Of a stretch of DNA of 64,000 nucleotides, positions 15,812-24,197 are shown in pieces. Position 1 is the first letter of the stretch; each line of letters begins with the position of its first letter. The stretch is from Streptomyces sp. XM4193 (lineage in GTDB: Bacteria > Actinomycetota > Actinomycetes > Streptomycetales > Streptomycetaceae): NCBI RefSeq assembly GCF_023072595.1, contig NZ_JALLGK010000008.1:238044-302043 (forward strand). Direction: 5' to 3'. The position numbers were made by a program, and so were the translations under genes. The notes beneath the pieces are model-generated. The model was given only the letters and a program-made list of their open reading frames with translations, searched no databases and had not been told where the DNA came from.

Positions 15812-16162
15812 GACGTAGATGCCCGTACTGCGCGCCTTGAGCGCACGGACGGCGTCGGCGTCGTAGGGGCCGAGCACCGAGGAGTTCTGCCACTCGTCGG
15901 CCGCGGTGCGGGTGGCGGAGACGACGTGCTTCGGAGTGTCGTTGAAGAACGGCGCCCTCGGGTCGTCCGCCGCGGTGCGCGTCGACCAGGCGGGCGCGAA
16001 CATCTCGTACGTGCGCCGTCCCAGCAGGATGGCATCGCTGCCACCGGTCAGCGCGCCGAGTGCCTGCGCCATGCCGTCGGTGAACCCGTACGCCGCCGTG
16101 AAGCTCGGGTCCTCGAAGCTGCCGTCGAGACTGACGAACTCGTGCACCGCGATCCTGCCCAT
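15809..16162 (-). pseudogene. N-terminal part of a dihydrofolate reductase/RibD-type protein, cut off by a transposon
   Basis: 118 codons from ATG 16162 (AGGGAGAAC upstream) encode IAVHEFVSLDGSFEDPSF, AILLGRRTYEMFAPAW and FFNDTPKHVVSATRT, the first two thirds of the superfamily fold, stopping at GIYVS. Translation would run into the transposon's inverted repeat, add EPLPT and stop at 15791. The natural continuation GSGTLVRALL is at 12714-12905 in the matching frame. The restored protein would be 181 residues, normal for the family. Confidence 0.92.
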
Positions 16163-16360
16163 GGCCCGTTCTCCCTGCTGTCGGCGGAGCCCGACCTCGG
16201 CGGCCGACTCCGGATGTGACGTCCCGGAGGGTGACGTCCCGGTGCTTCAGACCTGCCGCGGGAGAAGAACTCATCGCTGCGGAGACGGCGGCTTTCGGCG
16301 GATCACCGGATCGCGACCGCAGGGCGCAGGACCCAGCGGGGCGGAGAGGCGCGGGTCCGG

Positions 16361-17293
16361 TCAGTCGCGCAGCAGGTCCAGGGCGTGGTGGGTGGCGGTG
16401 ACGAGGTGGGCGAGGGCGTGCGGGGCGAAGAGGACGGTGTAGTGGTTGGTGTCGTCGATGCGGCGCTGCGGCAGCCGGGCGTTGTCGAGGCCGGCCCCGG
16501 CGAGGCGGTCGGCCTCGTAGAGCGCCCGGTCGTCGTCGAGCAGCCCGCGTTCGGCCCACAACAGCACGCCGTCCACCTGCGGTTGACGTGCGGCGGCGAG
16601 GGTTTCGTCGTGGCACAGGACATCGGCGCCGTCGGCGCGCACCGCGTCGGGGACGCAGCTGCTGCGGAAGGCACCGCCGTCGGCCACCAGGTCGTGGTCG
16701 ACGTAGGCGGCGATGTCCGGGCCCCAGTGCTCCGCGAGGGCGGGATGGGCGCGGAAGAAGTCGCGGTAGCTTTCCGGGTCGGGAAAGGTCATGGTCAGAC
16801 GGCGGACCGCGGGGCCGAGCACCGCGTCGAGCTGGGCGTCGATGTCCGCGCCGGGCGGCGGCGGAAAGCCCACGCCGCCGTCCACGAGCACGACGCGGGG
16901 GAAGCGGTCGGGGTGGCGGGCGGCGGCGAGCGCGGCGACGAAGGCGCCCATGGAGTGGCCGACGAGCACGGCCCGCGGCCGGTCGAGGTGGTCGAGCAGC
17001 GCCAGCACGTCGTCCACATGGGCGGAGAGCCCGTACGGCCCGGGCAGCTGCGCGCTGTCGGCGCGCCCGCGCAGATCGGGCGCGAAGAGGTCGGCGACGG
17101 GTCCTGCCGGCGAGAGACTCGCCTCGGAGCCCGCACGTCCGGAGTGGGCGAAGGCGTCCCAGGCGCGGCCGTTGGCGGTGATGCCGTGCAGGGCGATGAC
17201 CGGAATCCCCTCGCTCCCGGACAACTGCCAGTGGTGGCAGGCGAGTTCACCGCCTGCGACCGGGACGCGGATCTCCGTGGGTCGTTGCGTCAT
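16361..17293 (-). CDS. Alpha/beta hydrolase coupled to an ABC importer operon
   Basis: A 310-residue protein. Its ATG (17293) overlaps the stop of the upstream permease gene (ATGA). Motifs are ALHGITANGRAWD (oxyanion loop), LRGRADS, and the nucleophile elbow VGHSMGAF with Ser114. The catalytic His is in IDDTNHYTVLF near the C-terminus. It is a serine esterase, amidase or lactonase without a signal peptide. Being the last gene of a branched-chain-amino-acid-type importer operon, it probably hydrolyses the imported compound in the cytoplasm. Confidence 0.9.
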   Translation of the reverse strand: MTQRPTEIRVPVAGGELACHHWQLSGSEGIPVIALHGITANGRAWDAFAHSGRAGSEASLSPAGPVADLFAPDLRGRADSAQLPGPYGLSAHVDDVLALLDHLDRPRAVLVGHSMGAFVAALAAARHPDRFPRVVLVDGGVGFPPPPGADIDAQLDAVLGPAVRRLTMTFPDPESYRDFFRAHPALAEHWGPDIAAYVDHDLVADGGAFRSSCVPDAVRADGADVLCHDETLAAARQPQVDGVLLWAERGLLDDDRALYEADRLAGAGLDNARLPQRRIDDTNHYTVLFAPHALAHLVTATHHALDLLRD

Positions 17294-18384
17294 CGGTGCT
17301 CCTGACTCCGGCTGTCGGCCCGTGCGGCGGACCGTCGGGTGCGGTGGAGGCGGATCGAGGTGAGTCCGCCGGGTGCCACGTATACCGCGAGGATGAAGAG
17401 CGTGCCCAGGATCAGCATGGGCTCGCTGCCGATGCCCCAGCTCGCCAGACGCTGGTCGAGGTAGGTGAAGAGCACTCCGCCGACGATCGGGCCCCAGCGG
17501 GTGCCGGCTCCGCCGAGCACCACCATGACCAGCAGTGTCAGCGTGAACTCGGGTGTGCTGGAGTGCGGGGTCGCGCCCGCGGTGACCAGCAGGTGCACGA
17601 TGCCGCCGAGCAGCGCGAGCGCGGAGGCCAGGACGAACGCGCCGAGCTTGTGGCGGAAGGGGTCGCGGCCCAGCACGGCGATGCGCTGCTCGTTGTCGCG
17701 CAGTGCCTGCCACACCCTGCCGACCGGGCTCGCGGTCGCGCTCCACACGACGGCGGCGACCAGGGCGAGGTAGGCCAGCGCCAGCCAGTAGACGTTGACG
17801 GTGTTGGCGACGCCGACGAACGCCTCCGGCACTCCGGCGGTGTGCAGCGGCAGGCCCTCCTCGCCGCCGGTGAGGCCGCCGGGGTTGCGCTCGATCCAGA
17901 TGGCGCCCGCCTGCGCGAAGGCGAGCGTGACCATGGCGAAGCCGATTCCGCCGAGCGCCAGCGTACGGAGGGAGATCGCGCCGAGGACCACGGCGGCGAG
18001 GGTGCCGAGCACCAGGGTGAGCAGCGCGGCGGGCAGCAGCCCGAGGCCGAGCTCGGTCATGGCGAGCTGGGTGCCGTACGCGCCGCCGGCGATGTAGAGG
18101 GCGTGCCCGAAGGAGAGCAGCCCGGTACGGCCGAACATCAGGTCGTAGCCGAGTGCCAGTCCGGCGAACACCAGGCAGAGCGCGATGAGTTGGAGCGAGC
18201 CGGGCGAGTTGAGCCGGCCGTCGAAGAGGACCGGGATCTCCAGGGCGGAGTACGGCAGCAGCGCCAGCACGACCAGGACCACCGCGGGCACCGCGTACGG
18301 GCGCCAACGCGCCGCGGAACGTGGGGAGTCGGGCGTCCGGGGCGCCGGGGTCGCGTCCGGCGCGGGGAGGTGGGTGAGGGTCAC
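17290..18384 (-). CDS. livM: Branched-chain amino acid-type ABC transporter permease (LivM)
   Basis: A 364-residue polytopic protein with the LivM signature GYDLMFGRTGLLSFGHALYI, the conserved EAA-like loop SPVGRVWQALRDNEQRIAVL, and about ten membrane segments. It pairs with the LivH protein to form the membrane channel of a HAAT-family importer. It overlaps livH upstream and the hydrolase downstream by four bases each, so the unit is translated in a coupled way. Confidence 0.94.
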   Translation of the reverse strand: MTLTHLPAPDATPAPRTPDSPRSAARWRPYAVPAVVLVVLALLPYSALEIPVLFDGRLNSPGSLQLIALCLVFAGLALGYDLMFGRTGLLSFGHALYIAGGAYGTQLAMTELGLGLLPAALLTLVLGTLAAVVLGAISLRTLALGGIGFAMVTLAFAQAGAIWIERNPGGLTGGEEGLPLHTAGVPEAFVGVANTVNVYWLALAYLALVAAVVWSATASPVGRVWQALRDNEQRIAVLGRDPFRHKLGAFVLASALALLGGIVHLLVTAGATPHSSTPEFTLTLLVMVVLGGAGTRWGPIVGGVLFTYLDQRLASWGIGSEPMLILGTLFILAVYVAPGGLTSIRLHRTRRSAARADSRSQEHR

Positions 18385-19325
18385 GGCGTGCCTCCCGTGG
18401 GCCGGACGGATTCGGCAGGTGCCGCACGGAGCGATTCGAGCCGGCGGCGGATGCGGTCGACAGGGCTGGTGCCGCTGCCGGTGGGACGTGCGAGCACCAC
18501 CAGCGCCAGCAGGACGATGACCGCGAGATCCCCGTATCCGCCGACGTAGTAGTTGGCGTACTGCTGGGTGAGCCCGACAGTGAGCGCGGAGAGTGCGACG
18601 CCGGGCATGGAGTGCAGTCCGCCGATGATGACCACGACGAAGGCGAAGATCAGCAGCGAGGTGCCCTGGTGCGGCGAGACGGAACCGAAGTAGAGCCCGC
18701 CCAGCACGCCCGCCAGCCCCGCGAGCGCGCCACCGAGCGCGAACACCAGAGTGAAGGCGCGGGTCACGTCGACGCCCAGCGCGGTGACCATGGCGCGGTC
18801 CTCCACGCCGGCCCGGACGATCAGCCCGTACCGGGTGCGGGTGAGGAAGAGCTGCACCCCGACCAGCACGAGGACGGCGGCGGCGATCAACACCAGCCGG
18901 TTGACCGGGACTTGCGCGCCTGCGAGGGCGACGGTGCCGTCGAGCGCGTCCGGCACCGGGAAGCTGCGGGCGTCGGCGCTCCAGAGGCTCTGCACCAGCG
19001 CGGGAACGGCCAGTGAGAGGCCGACGGTGACCAGAATCTGGTCGCGCGGCCGGCCGTACAGCCGGCGGATCAGCACGAACTCCACAACCACCGCCAGCAG
19101 CAGGCCCGTTGAGGTGCCGACAAGCAGTGCGAGCAGCAGCCCGGGCATCCCGCCGACGGAGTCCAGCACCTGCCAGGCGGCGTAGGCCGAGACGGTGAGG
19201 AACGCACCGTGGGCGAAGTTGAGGACGTCCATCAGCCCGAAGATCAGGGCGAGTCCGGAGGCGATGAGGAAGTAGAGCGCACCGAGGCCCAGACCGGTGA
19301 GCGTGAGGAGTACGAGCGTGTCCAT
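18381..19325 (-). CDS. livH: Branched-chain amino acid-type ABC transporter permease (LivH)
   Basis: A 314-residue protein. GLMDVLNFAHGAFLTVSAY is the hallmark of LivH permeases, followed by RPRDQILVTVGLSLAVPAL and YGLIVRAGVEDRAMVTALGV (the cytoplasmic ATPase-coupling loop). About eight membrane segments. Its start shares a base with the stop of the upstream ATPase gene and its stop overlaps the livM start. Confidence 0.94.
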   Translation of the reverse strand: MDTLVLLTLTGLGLGALYFLIASGLALIFGLMDVLNFAHGAFLTVSAYAAWQVLDSVGGMPGLLLALLVGTSTGLLLAVVVEFVLIRRLYGRPRDQILVTVGLSLAVPALVQSLWSADARSFPVPDALDGTVALAGAQVPVNRLVLIAAAVLVLVGVQLFLTRTRYGLIVRAGVEDRAMVTALGVDVTRAFTLVFALGGALAGLAGVLGGLYFGSVSPHQGTSLLIFAFVVVIIGGLHSMPGVALSALTVGLTQQYANYYVGGYGDLAVIVLLALVVLARPTGSGTSPVDRIRRRLESLRAAPAESVRPTGGTP

Positions 19326-20296
19326 CAGTGGGCCCCTCCCGGAACGTCGTCGTCGTGCGGCGCGCGGTCCCGTCCGCCGGCCGCTCGGCTGTTCGCCGGG
19401 TCGCCGCTCGCGGGGGTGCTGTTCGCCGCCCGGCTGTTCTTCGTCACGTCGCCGCTCGCCGCCCGGCTGCCGACGCCGAGGAGTCCGGTGGTCAGCTCGC
19501 GGTCGGCGAGCAGCGAGGCCGCGTCGCCGCTGTGGACCACCCGGCCCGCGTCCAGCACGGCCGCCCGGGTGGCCAGCCGACGCACGACGGCGAGGTTCTG
19601 TTCGACGAGCAGCAGCGGTACGCGCGCGGCGGCGCGCTCCAGCACCTCGGCGACCTCGGTGACGACGCGCGGTGCGAGGCCCTTGGTCGGCTCGTCGGCG
19701 ACCACAAGTCGGTTGTCGTTCAGCAGTGTTCGGGCGATGGCGACCATCTGCTGCTGACCGCCCGAGAGCGTCCCCGCCAACTGCCCGCGACGGGCCAGGA
19801 GTTCGGGAAAGAGGTCGTGGATCAGCTCGTAGTGGAGGGCGCCGCCCGGGCGTTTGGCCAGGGCGAGGTTCTCGGCGACGGTGAGCCGGGTGAAGACTCC
19901 CCGGTCCTCGGGCGCGTAGCCGATACCGCGCCGCACGGTGCGGTGGGTGGGCTCGGCGGTGACGTCGACGCCGTCGAGGGTCACGGTGCCGCCGGTGATC
20001 CGACCGCCTTCGGGCAGCAGCCCGAGCACGGCGCGCACGGTCGTCGTCTTGCCGACGCCGTTGCGGCCGAGCAGCGCGGTGACGCCGCCGGGGTCGGTGT
20101 CGAAGGTGACGCCCTGGAGGATGTGGGAGCCGCCGATCTCCACGTGCAGGTCCCGCACGGAGAGCACCGCACCGGACGCGGAGTCCGTACGGTCGCGGGG
20201 GCCCGTACCCGCACGGGGGCCCGTACGGTCGCGGGAGTCCGTACCCGCACGGGGGCCCGTACGGTCGCGGGGGCCCGTACGGTCGCGGGGGCTCAC
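19325..20296 (-). CDS. livF: ABC transporter ATP-binding protein (LivF) with repeat-derived N-terminal extension
   Basis: A 323-residue protein. Walker A GRNGVGKTT, signature LSGGQQQM and Walker B VVADEPTKGL identify an ABC ATPase of the LivF type. Residues 1-36 are six hexapeptide repeats (GPRDRT / GPRAGT) encoded by an 18-bp tandem repeat at 20186-20292, and the C-terminus carries a further Ala/Ser/Asp-rich tail. The GTG start at 20296 overlaps the livG stop (GTGA), which supports including the repeats. A later start just before VLSVRDLHVEIG cannot be excluded. Powers the importer together with LivG. Confidence 0.92.
   Translation of the reverse strand: MSPRDRTGPRDRTGPRAGTDSRDRTGPRAGTGPRDRTDSASGAVLSVRDLHVEIGGSHILQGVTFDTDPGGVTALLGRNGVGKTTTVRAVLGLLPEGGRITGGTVTLDGVDVTAEPTHRTVRRGIGYAPEDRGVFTRLTVAENLALAKRPGGALHYELIHDLFPELLARRGQLAGTLSGGQQQMVAIARTLLNDNRLVVADEPTKGLAPRVVTEVAEVLERAAARVPLLLVEQNLAVVRRLATRAAVLDAGRVVHSGDAASLLADRELTTGLLGVGSRAASGDVTKNSRAANSTPASGDPANSRAAGGRDRAPHDDDVPGGAH
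20186..20292. repeat. 18-bp tandem repeat, six copies, in frame within livF
   Basis: Units alternate between GTACGGTCGCGGGGGCCC and GTACCCGCACGGGGGCCC with few changes. Because 18 is a multiple of three, copy-number change would not disturb the reading frame. It encodes alternating GPRDRT and GPRAGT on the minus strand. Confidence 0.9.
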
Positions 20297-21045
20297 AGCT
20301 CCTCCCCCACGTACGCCTCCTGCACGGCGCGGTCGGCCATCACCGCGGCGGGTGTGCCGACAGCGAGCAGCGTGCCGTGGTGCATGACGGCGACGCGGTC
20401 CGCGAGGCCCAGAACGATGTCCATGTGGTGCTCGACCATCAGCACGGTGCGGCCTTCCTCCCGGTGCAACGCCCTCATGACGTCGGTGAGTTCGGCGGTC
20501 TCCTCGCTGGCGACCCCGGCCATCGGCTCGTCCAGCAGCATCAGCCGCGGCCCGTCGCCGGCCACCGTGGGGGCGAGGAGCATGGCGAGTTCGAGCTTGC
20601 GCTTGTCGCCGTGCGAGAGGCCGGCCGCCTCGGCCGCGGCACGGTGGCCCAGCCGTACGCGCTCCAGCACCCGCGCCGTGTCGGCGGCGGTGACGCGTCG
20701 TACCCCGGCGGCGCGCGCGGCGAGTTCGACGTGCTCGGCGACCGTCATCGTCGGGAAGACCGAGGAGGACTGGAAGGTGCGGCCGATGCCCCGGCGGGCG
20801 CGGCGGTGCGGCGGCAGCGTGTGGACCGCCGCACCGTCCAGCTCCACCCGGCCTGCGGTGGGGCGGGTGACGCCGGAGATGAGGTTGAACAGTGAGGTCT
20901 TCCCGGCCCCGTTCGGACCGATGAGCGCCAGGAACTCGCCTTCTTCCAGGGAGAGTTCGATCTCCTGCACGATGTGCACGGCGCCGACCGACCAGCTGAG
21001 CCGGTCGAGTCTGAGCACCGGCGGGGCGGCTGTGGTGTCCGTCAT
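20293..21045 (-). CDS. livG: ABC transporter ATP-binding protein (LivG)
   Basis: A 250-residue ATPase: Walker A GPNGAGKTS, signature LSHGDKRKLELAMLLA (the LivG-type variant), Walker B LMLLDEPMAGV, and the LivG-typical GRTFQSSSVFPTMTVAEHV. It is the first ATPase of the operon, six bases after the binding-protein stop, and overlaps livF by four bases. Confidence 0.95.
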   Translation of the reverse strand: MTDTTAAPPVLRLDRLSWSVGAVHIVQEIELSLEEGEFLALIGPNGAGKTSLFNLISGVTRPTAGRVELDGAAVHTLPPHRRARRGIGRTFQSSSVFPTMTVAEHVELAARAAGVRRVTAADTARVLERVRLGHRAAAEAAGLSHGDKRKLELAMLLAPTVAGDGPRLMLLDEPMAGVASEETAELTDVMRALHREEGRTVLMVEHHMDIVLGLADRVAVMHHGTLLAVGTPAAVMADRAVQEAYVGEEL

Positions 21046-21051
21046 CGCCGC

Positions 21052-22278
21052 TCAGCCGATCTTCCGGGCGGCCGGAGCGACCTGCTTCGGCTCGAAGGCG
21101 GTGACGACGGCCGGCTTGCCGCTGCCGTCGAACTCGGCCTGGAACATGGGCTGGAGCAGCGCGTGGTCCGAGGCCCGCACGGTGTTCTCTCCCTTGACCC
21201 CGGCGAAGCGGAACCCCTCCAGCGCCTCCACCATCGCGTCGGTGTCCAGGTCCTCACCGCCCTCGCGCACCGCCTGCACGACCATCTGCGCCGCGTTGAA
21301 CCCGTCCGGCGAGAACAGGTCCTCCTGCCACTTCTTCTTCTCGAAGTAGGCGCGCATCGCCTCGGCCTCGTCGTTCTCGGTCGCGCCGGGCACGTAGTGG
21401 GCGAGCAGCGTCAGCTTCTCGCGGGCCTTGCCGAAGACCGGGTAGCTGGCCCTGATGTCGAGTCCGGTGACGACCGTCGAGGAGTCCAACACCCCTTGCT
21501 GGTCGAGGGTGTTCCACATCGACTGAGCGGTGTCGCCCGCCCAGGCGACGAAGACCATGTCGGGCTCGGCGGACTTCACCCGGGACGCGGTCGGAGTGAG
21601 GTCGGTGGCGCTCGGCGAGGCCAGTACGGGGGTGACCCGCGCACCGCCGTCCGCACCGAGGACCTGCCGCACCGCGGCGACGTTCGCCTGACCGAAGGCG
21701 TTGTCCTGTGCGAGGACGACGACCTTCTGCTTCGTTCCGCCGCCCTTCCCGCCGCTCCCGCTCTTCCCGTCGGCTTCCGCGTCCAGGATGGCCTTGGCCG
21801 TCACCACGTCCTGGTGGGTCTGCCGGCCGGTGCGGAAGGTGTACTTGTTGACGCCGGTCAGCTCGTCGGTCGCGGCGGGGCCGGAGAGGAAGAGCGTCCT
21901 GTTCTGCTCGGCGACCGGCGCGATCTGCGTGCCCACGCCCGAGACGACCGAACCGGCGATGATCCGCACGTCCTGGCCGATGCGCTTCTTCGCCAGGCTG
22001 ACGCCCTTGGCCGGATCGCCGCCGTCGTCGTCCTTCAGCACGGTGATCCTCCGGCCGTCGACCTCGCCCGTCCCGCCGGTGGCGTGGTCGAGTCCGGCCT
22101 CGAAGCCCTGGAGGTACTGCTTGCCGTAGCTGGCGAGCGGGCCGCTGGTGGAGGTGACCAGCGCGACCTTCACCTCCTCGGAGTCCGCCGCGGCGCTGTC
22201 GCCGGGACTCGCACAGGACACGGCCAGCGCCGACGCCAACGCGACTGCCGCGACGGTGGGTACGAGGGTTCTGCGCAT
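21052..22278 (-). CDS. livK: Branched-chain amino acid-type ABC transporter substrate-binding lipoprotein
   Basis: A 408-residue protein. The signal peptide ends in the lipobox LAVSC (Cys22), so it is lipid-anchored outside the membrane. The mature part is a periplasmic-binding-protein type I fold (Peripla_BP_6): VKVALVTSTSGPLASYGKQY, then DDGGDPAKGVSLAKKRI and IAGSVVSGVGTQIAPVAEQN. A Gly/Lys-rich insertion (SGSGGKGGGTKQK) interrupts the middle. It is the first gene of the operon. Ligands of this family include branched-chain amino acids, amides, urea and aromatic acids; the sequence alone does not decide. Confidence 0.92.
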   Translation of the reverse strand: MRRTLVPTVAAVALASALAVSCASPGDSAAADSEEVKVALVTSTSGPLASYGKQYLQGFEAGLDHATGGTGEVDGRRITVLKDDDGGDPAKGVSLAKKRIGQDVRIIAGSVVSGVGTQIAPVAEQNRTLFLSGPAATDELTGVNKYTFRTGRQTHQDVVTAKAILDAEADGKSGSGGKGGGTKQKVVVLAQDNAFGQANVAAVRQVLGADGGARVTPVLASPSATDLTPTASRVKSAEPDMVFVAWAGDTAQSMWNTLDQQGVLDSSTVVTGLDIRASYPVFGKAREKLTLLAHYVPGATENDEAEAMRAYFEKKKWQEDLFSPDGFNAAQMVVQAVREGGEDLDTDAMVEALEGFRFAGVKGENTVRASDHALLQPMFQAEFDGSGKPAVVTAFEPKQVAPAARKIG

Positions 22279-22343
22279 GGCGGGCCGCTCCTCAGCAGGC
22301 AGACGTTGGCTGACAACTGGCAGCGTCCGCCCACCGTCCGGCG

Positions 22344-22356
22344 CCGACAATGTCGG
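22344..22356. promoter_or_regulatory. Odd palindrome in the divergent livK/esterase promoter region
   Basis: CCGACA-A-TGTCGG lies between the divergent livK (starts 22278, minus) and esterase (starts 22470, plus) genes, where an operator for either would be expected. No regulator gene is adjacent. Confidence 0.4.
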
Positions 22357-22469
22357 TCCCGCACAGCGTGGGCACCCCGCGGATGGGCTGCCGCCACATT
22401 CGCCGCGGCCTCCGCCGGCCCTACGGTGCCACCACCCCCTTCCGCCGAGAACCGCAGAGGAGACCGGCC

Positions 22470-23501
22470 ATGCACACATCCCTGCGCCTGCTGACCACCC
22501 TCGTCGCCGCGCTGGCAGCCGCCGCGGCGCCGACCGTCGTACTCGCCCAACCCGGGCAGCCCGGCCAACCCGGACACTCCGGCCAACTTCCTTCCGAATC
22601 GCGGCAGTTGCAGCCGCGCGCCGCGCAGCTGGAACCCGTCGCCGACTTCGGCAGCAATCCCGGCGCACTGTCCATGTACCGCTACGCCCCCGACGGGCTG
22701 CCCGCCGGGAGCCCGGTCGTGGTCGTGCTGCACGGCTGCGGCCAGGGCGCCGCCGACTACTTCGACGGCGCGGGTTGGCAACAGGCCGCCGACACCCACA
22801 AGTTCGCCGTCGTCGCACCCCAGCAGCAGTCCGCCAACAACGCCACCCGCTGCTTCAACTGGTTCGAACCGGGCGACACTTCGCGCGACAGCGGCGAGAC
22901 GGCGTCGATCCTGCGGATGGTCGACCACACCCTGGAGGCGTACGGCGGCGACGCCACCCGCGTCCATGTCACCGGGCTCTCCGCGGGCGGTGCCATGACC
23001 GCCTCGCTGCTCGCCGCGCACCCCGACCGCTTCGCGGGCGGCGGCATCGTCGCCGGCATCCCGTACGGCTGCGCGACCTCCATGCCGACGGCGTTCACCT
23101 GCATGAACCCCGGCGCGACCAAGACACCCGAGCAGTGGGGCGACCTCGTGCGCGCCGCCCACCCGGGACACGACGGCCGCTACCCGACCGTCTCGATCTG
23201 GCACGGAAGCGCCGACTACACCGTCGCCGCGGCCAACGCGTCCGAGTCGGTCAAGCAGTGGACCAACGCCCACGCCACCGACCAGGAACCGGACGCCACC
23301 GCCGAACTCCCCGGCGACACCGTGCGGAACGACTACACCGACGCCTCCGGCGCCACCGTCGTACGCGACTACCGCGTCGCCGGGATGGGCCACGGCACCC
23401 CGGTCAGGCCCGCCGAGAACTGCGGCACGGCGGGCACGTACTTCCTCGACCGGATCTGCTCCACCGGACAGCTGGTGACCGACTGGGGCATCGGCTCCTG
23501 A
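22470..23501 (+). CDS. Secreted PHB-depolymerase-family esterase
   Basis: A 343-residue protein from ATG 22470 (GAGGAG 8 bases upstream). Signal peptide residues 1-26 end at VVLAQ. The LHGCGQGAADYF oxyanion loop, THVTGLSAGGAM-type lipase box with Ser171 (VHVTGLSAGGAM), Asp in SIWHGSADYTV and His in AGMGHGTPV form the catalytic triad of the esterase_phb family. Members cleave short-chain polyhydroxyalkanoates or feruloyl/acetyl esters on xylan. Without a substrate-binding domain, the latter is at least as likely. A Gln/Pro/Gly-rich repeat (QPGQPGQPG) follows the signal. Confidence 0.92.
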   Translation: MHTSLRLLTTLVAALAAAAAPTVVLAQPGQPGQPGHSGQLPSESRQLQPRAAQLEPVADFGSNPGALSMYRYAPDGLPAGSPVVVVLHGCGQGAADYFDGAGWQQAADTHKFAVVAPQQQSANNATRCFNWFEPGDTSRDSGETASILRMVDHTLEAYGGDATRVHVTGLSAGGAMTASLLAAHPDRFAGGGIVAGIPYGCATSMPTAFTCMNPGATKTPEQWGDLVRAAHPGHDGRYPTVSIWHGSADYTVAAANASESVKQWTNAHATDQEPDATAELPGDTVRNDYTDASGATVVRDYRVAGMGHGTPVRPAENCGTAGTYFLDRICSTGQLVTDWGIGS

Positions 23502-23583
23502 CCCCGCACCCCGACTCCGGCCCTGGCGCCGGCCCTGCCCCGGCCCTCGCCCCGGTCCGATCGGCGGGGGCCGGTGGTGTCAC

Positions 23584-23627
23584 GGGCTCGGGGCTCGGGG
23601 CTCGGGGCTCGGGGCTCGGGGCTCGGG
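23584..23627. repeat. GGGGCTC heptamer repeat
   Basis: About six tandem copies of GGGGCTC in the convergent gap between the esterase and the YCII gene. No terminator of the usual shape was seen nearby. Confidence 0.8.
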
Positions 23628-23679
23628 GTCTCGCGGGCAGGGTCGCGATGGTCGGGGCTCGGTACGGGGGTCGAGGTGC

Positions 23680-24006
23680 TCAGCTCCGCAGGGGCCACAC
23701 CTCGACCACGCCGTGAGCCACCGCGCACGGCGTGCCGGAGACGAGCCGCACCGCCTCCTCCAGATCGGCCGCCTCGATCAACGCGAAGCCCGCGACGGGG
23801 AGTTCGGACCGCAGATACGGCCCGTTCGCGGTGCTCACACCGGCTCCTTCGGGGTTGCGGACCTGTACGGGAGCCTCCGCGACGCCCATCACGGCGCCGC
23901 CCGCCCGCAGGCTCTCGTCATGCGCGTGCGCACGGTCCCGCACGCTCTCGTCGGTGCGCTCGTACCCGGCGCGATCGCCGTAACCGACAGTGACGAACAG
24001 GGGCAT
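23680..24006 (-). CDS. YCII-related (DGPF) domain protein
   Basis: A 108-residue protein with the YCII fold: MPLFVTVGYGDRAGYERTDE, then AHDESLRAGGAVMGVAEAPV, GPYLRSELPVAGFALIEAAD and LEEAVRLVSGTPCA. Members are ferredoxin-like dimers often found beside sigma factors; no activity is established for this branch. Alone here and cytoplasmic. Confidence 0.88.
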   Translation of the reverse strand: MPLFVTVGYGDRAGYERTDESVRDRAHAHDESLRAGGAVMGVAEAPVQVRNPEGAGVSTANGPYLRSELPVAGFALIEAADLEEAVRLVSGTPCAVAHGVVEVWPLRS

Positions 24007-24197
24007 GACCTACCTCCGATGACGGGCCTGTGGTGCGAAGAGGCAGACGGCCGGCACGCCGAGAAGTCATCGCCGCACGAGGACGCGGGCGCCGGCCCGC
24101 CACCGGGCGCGCGGCCGAAGGCACCCGGGCGGGTGCGAGGTGATCGGGGAGCGGCTGGGTAGGGCCTCGGGGACGGTTCACGGGCGAGGAGAGTCGT

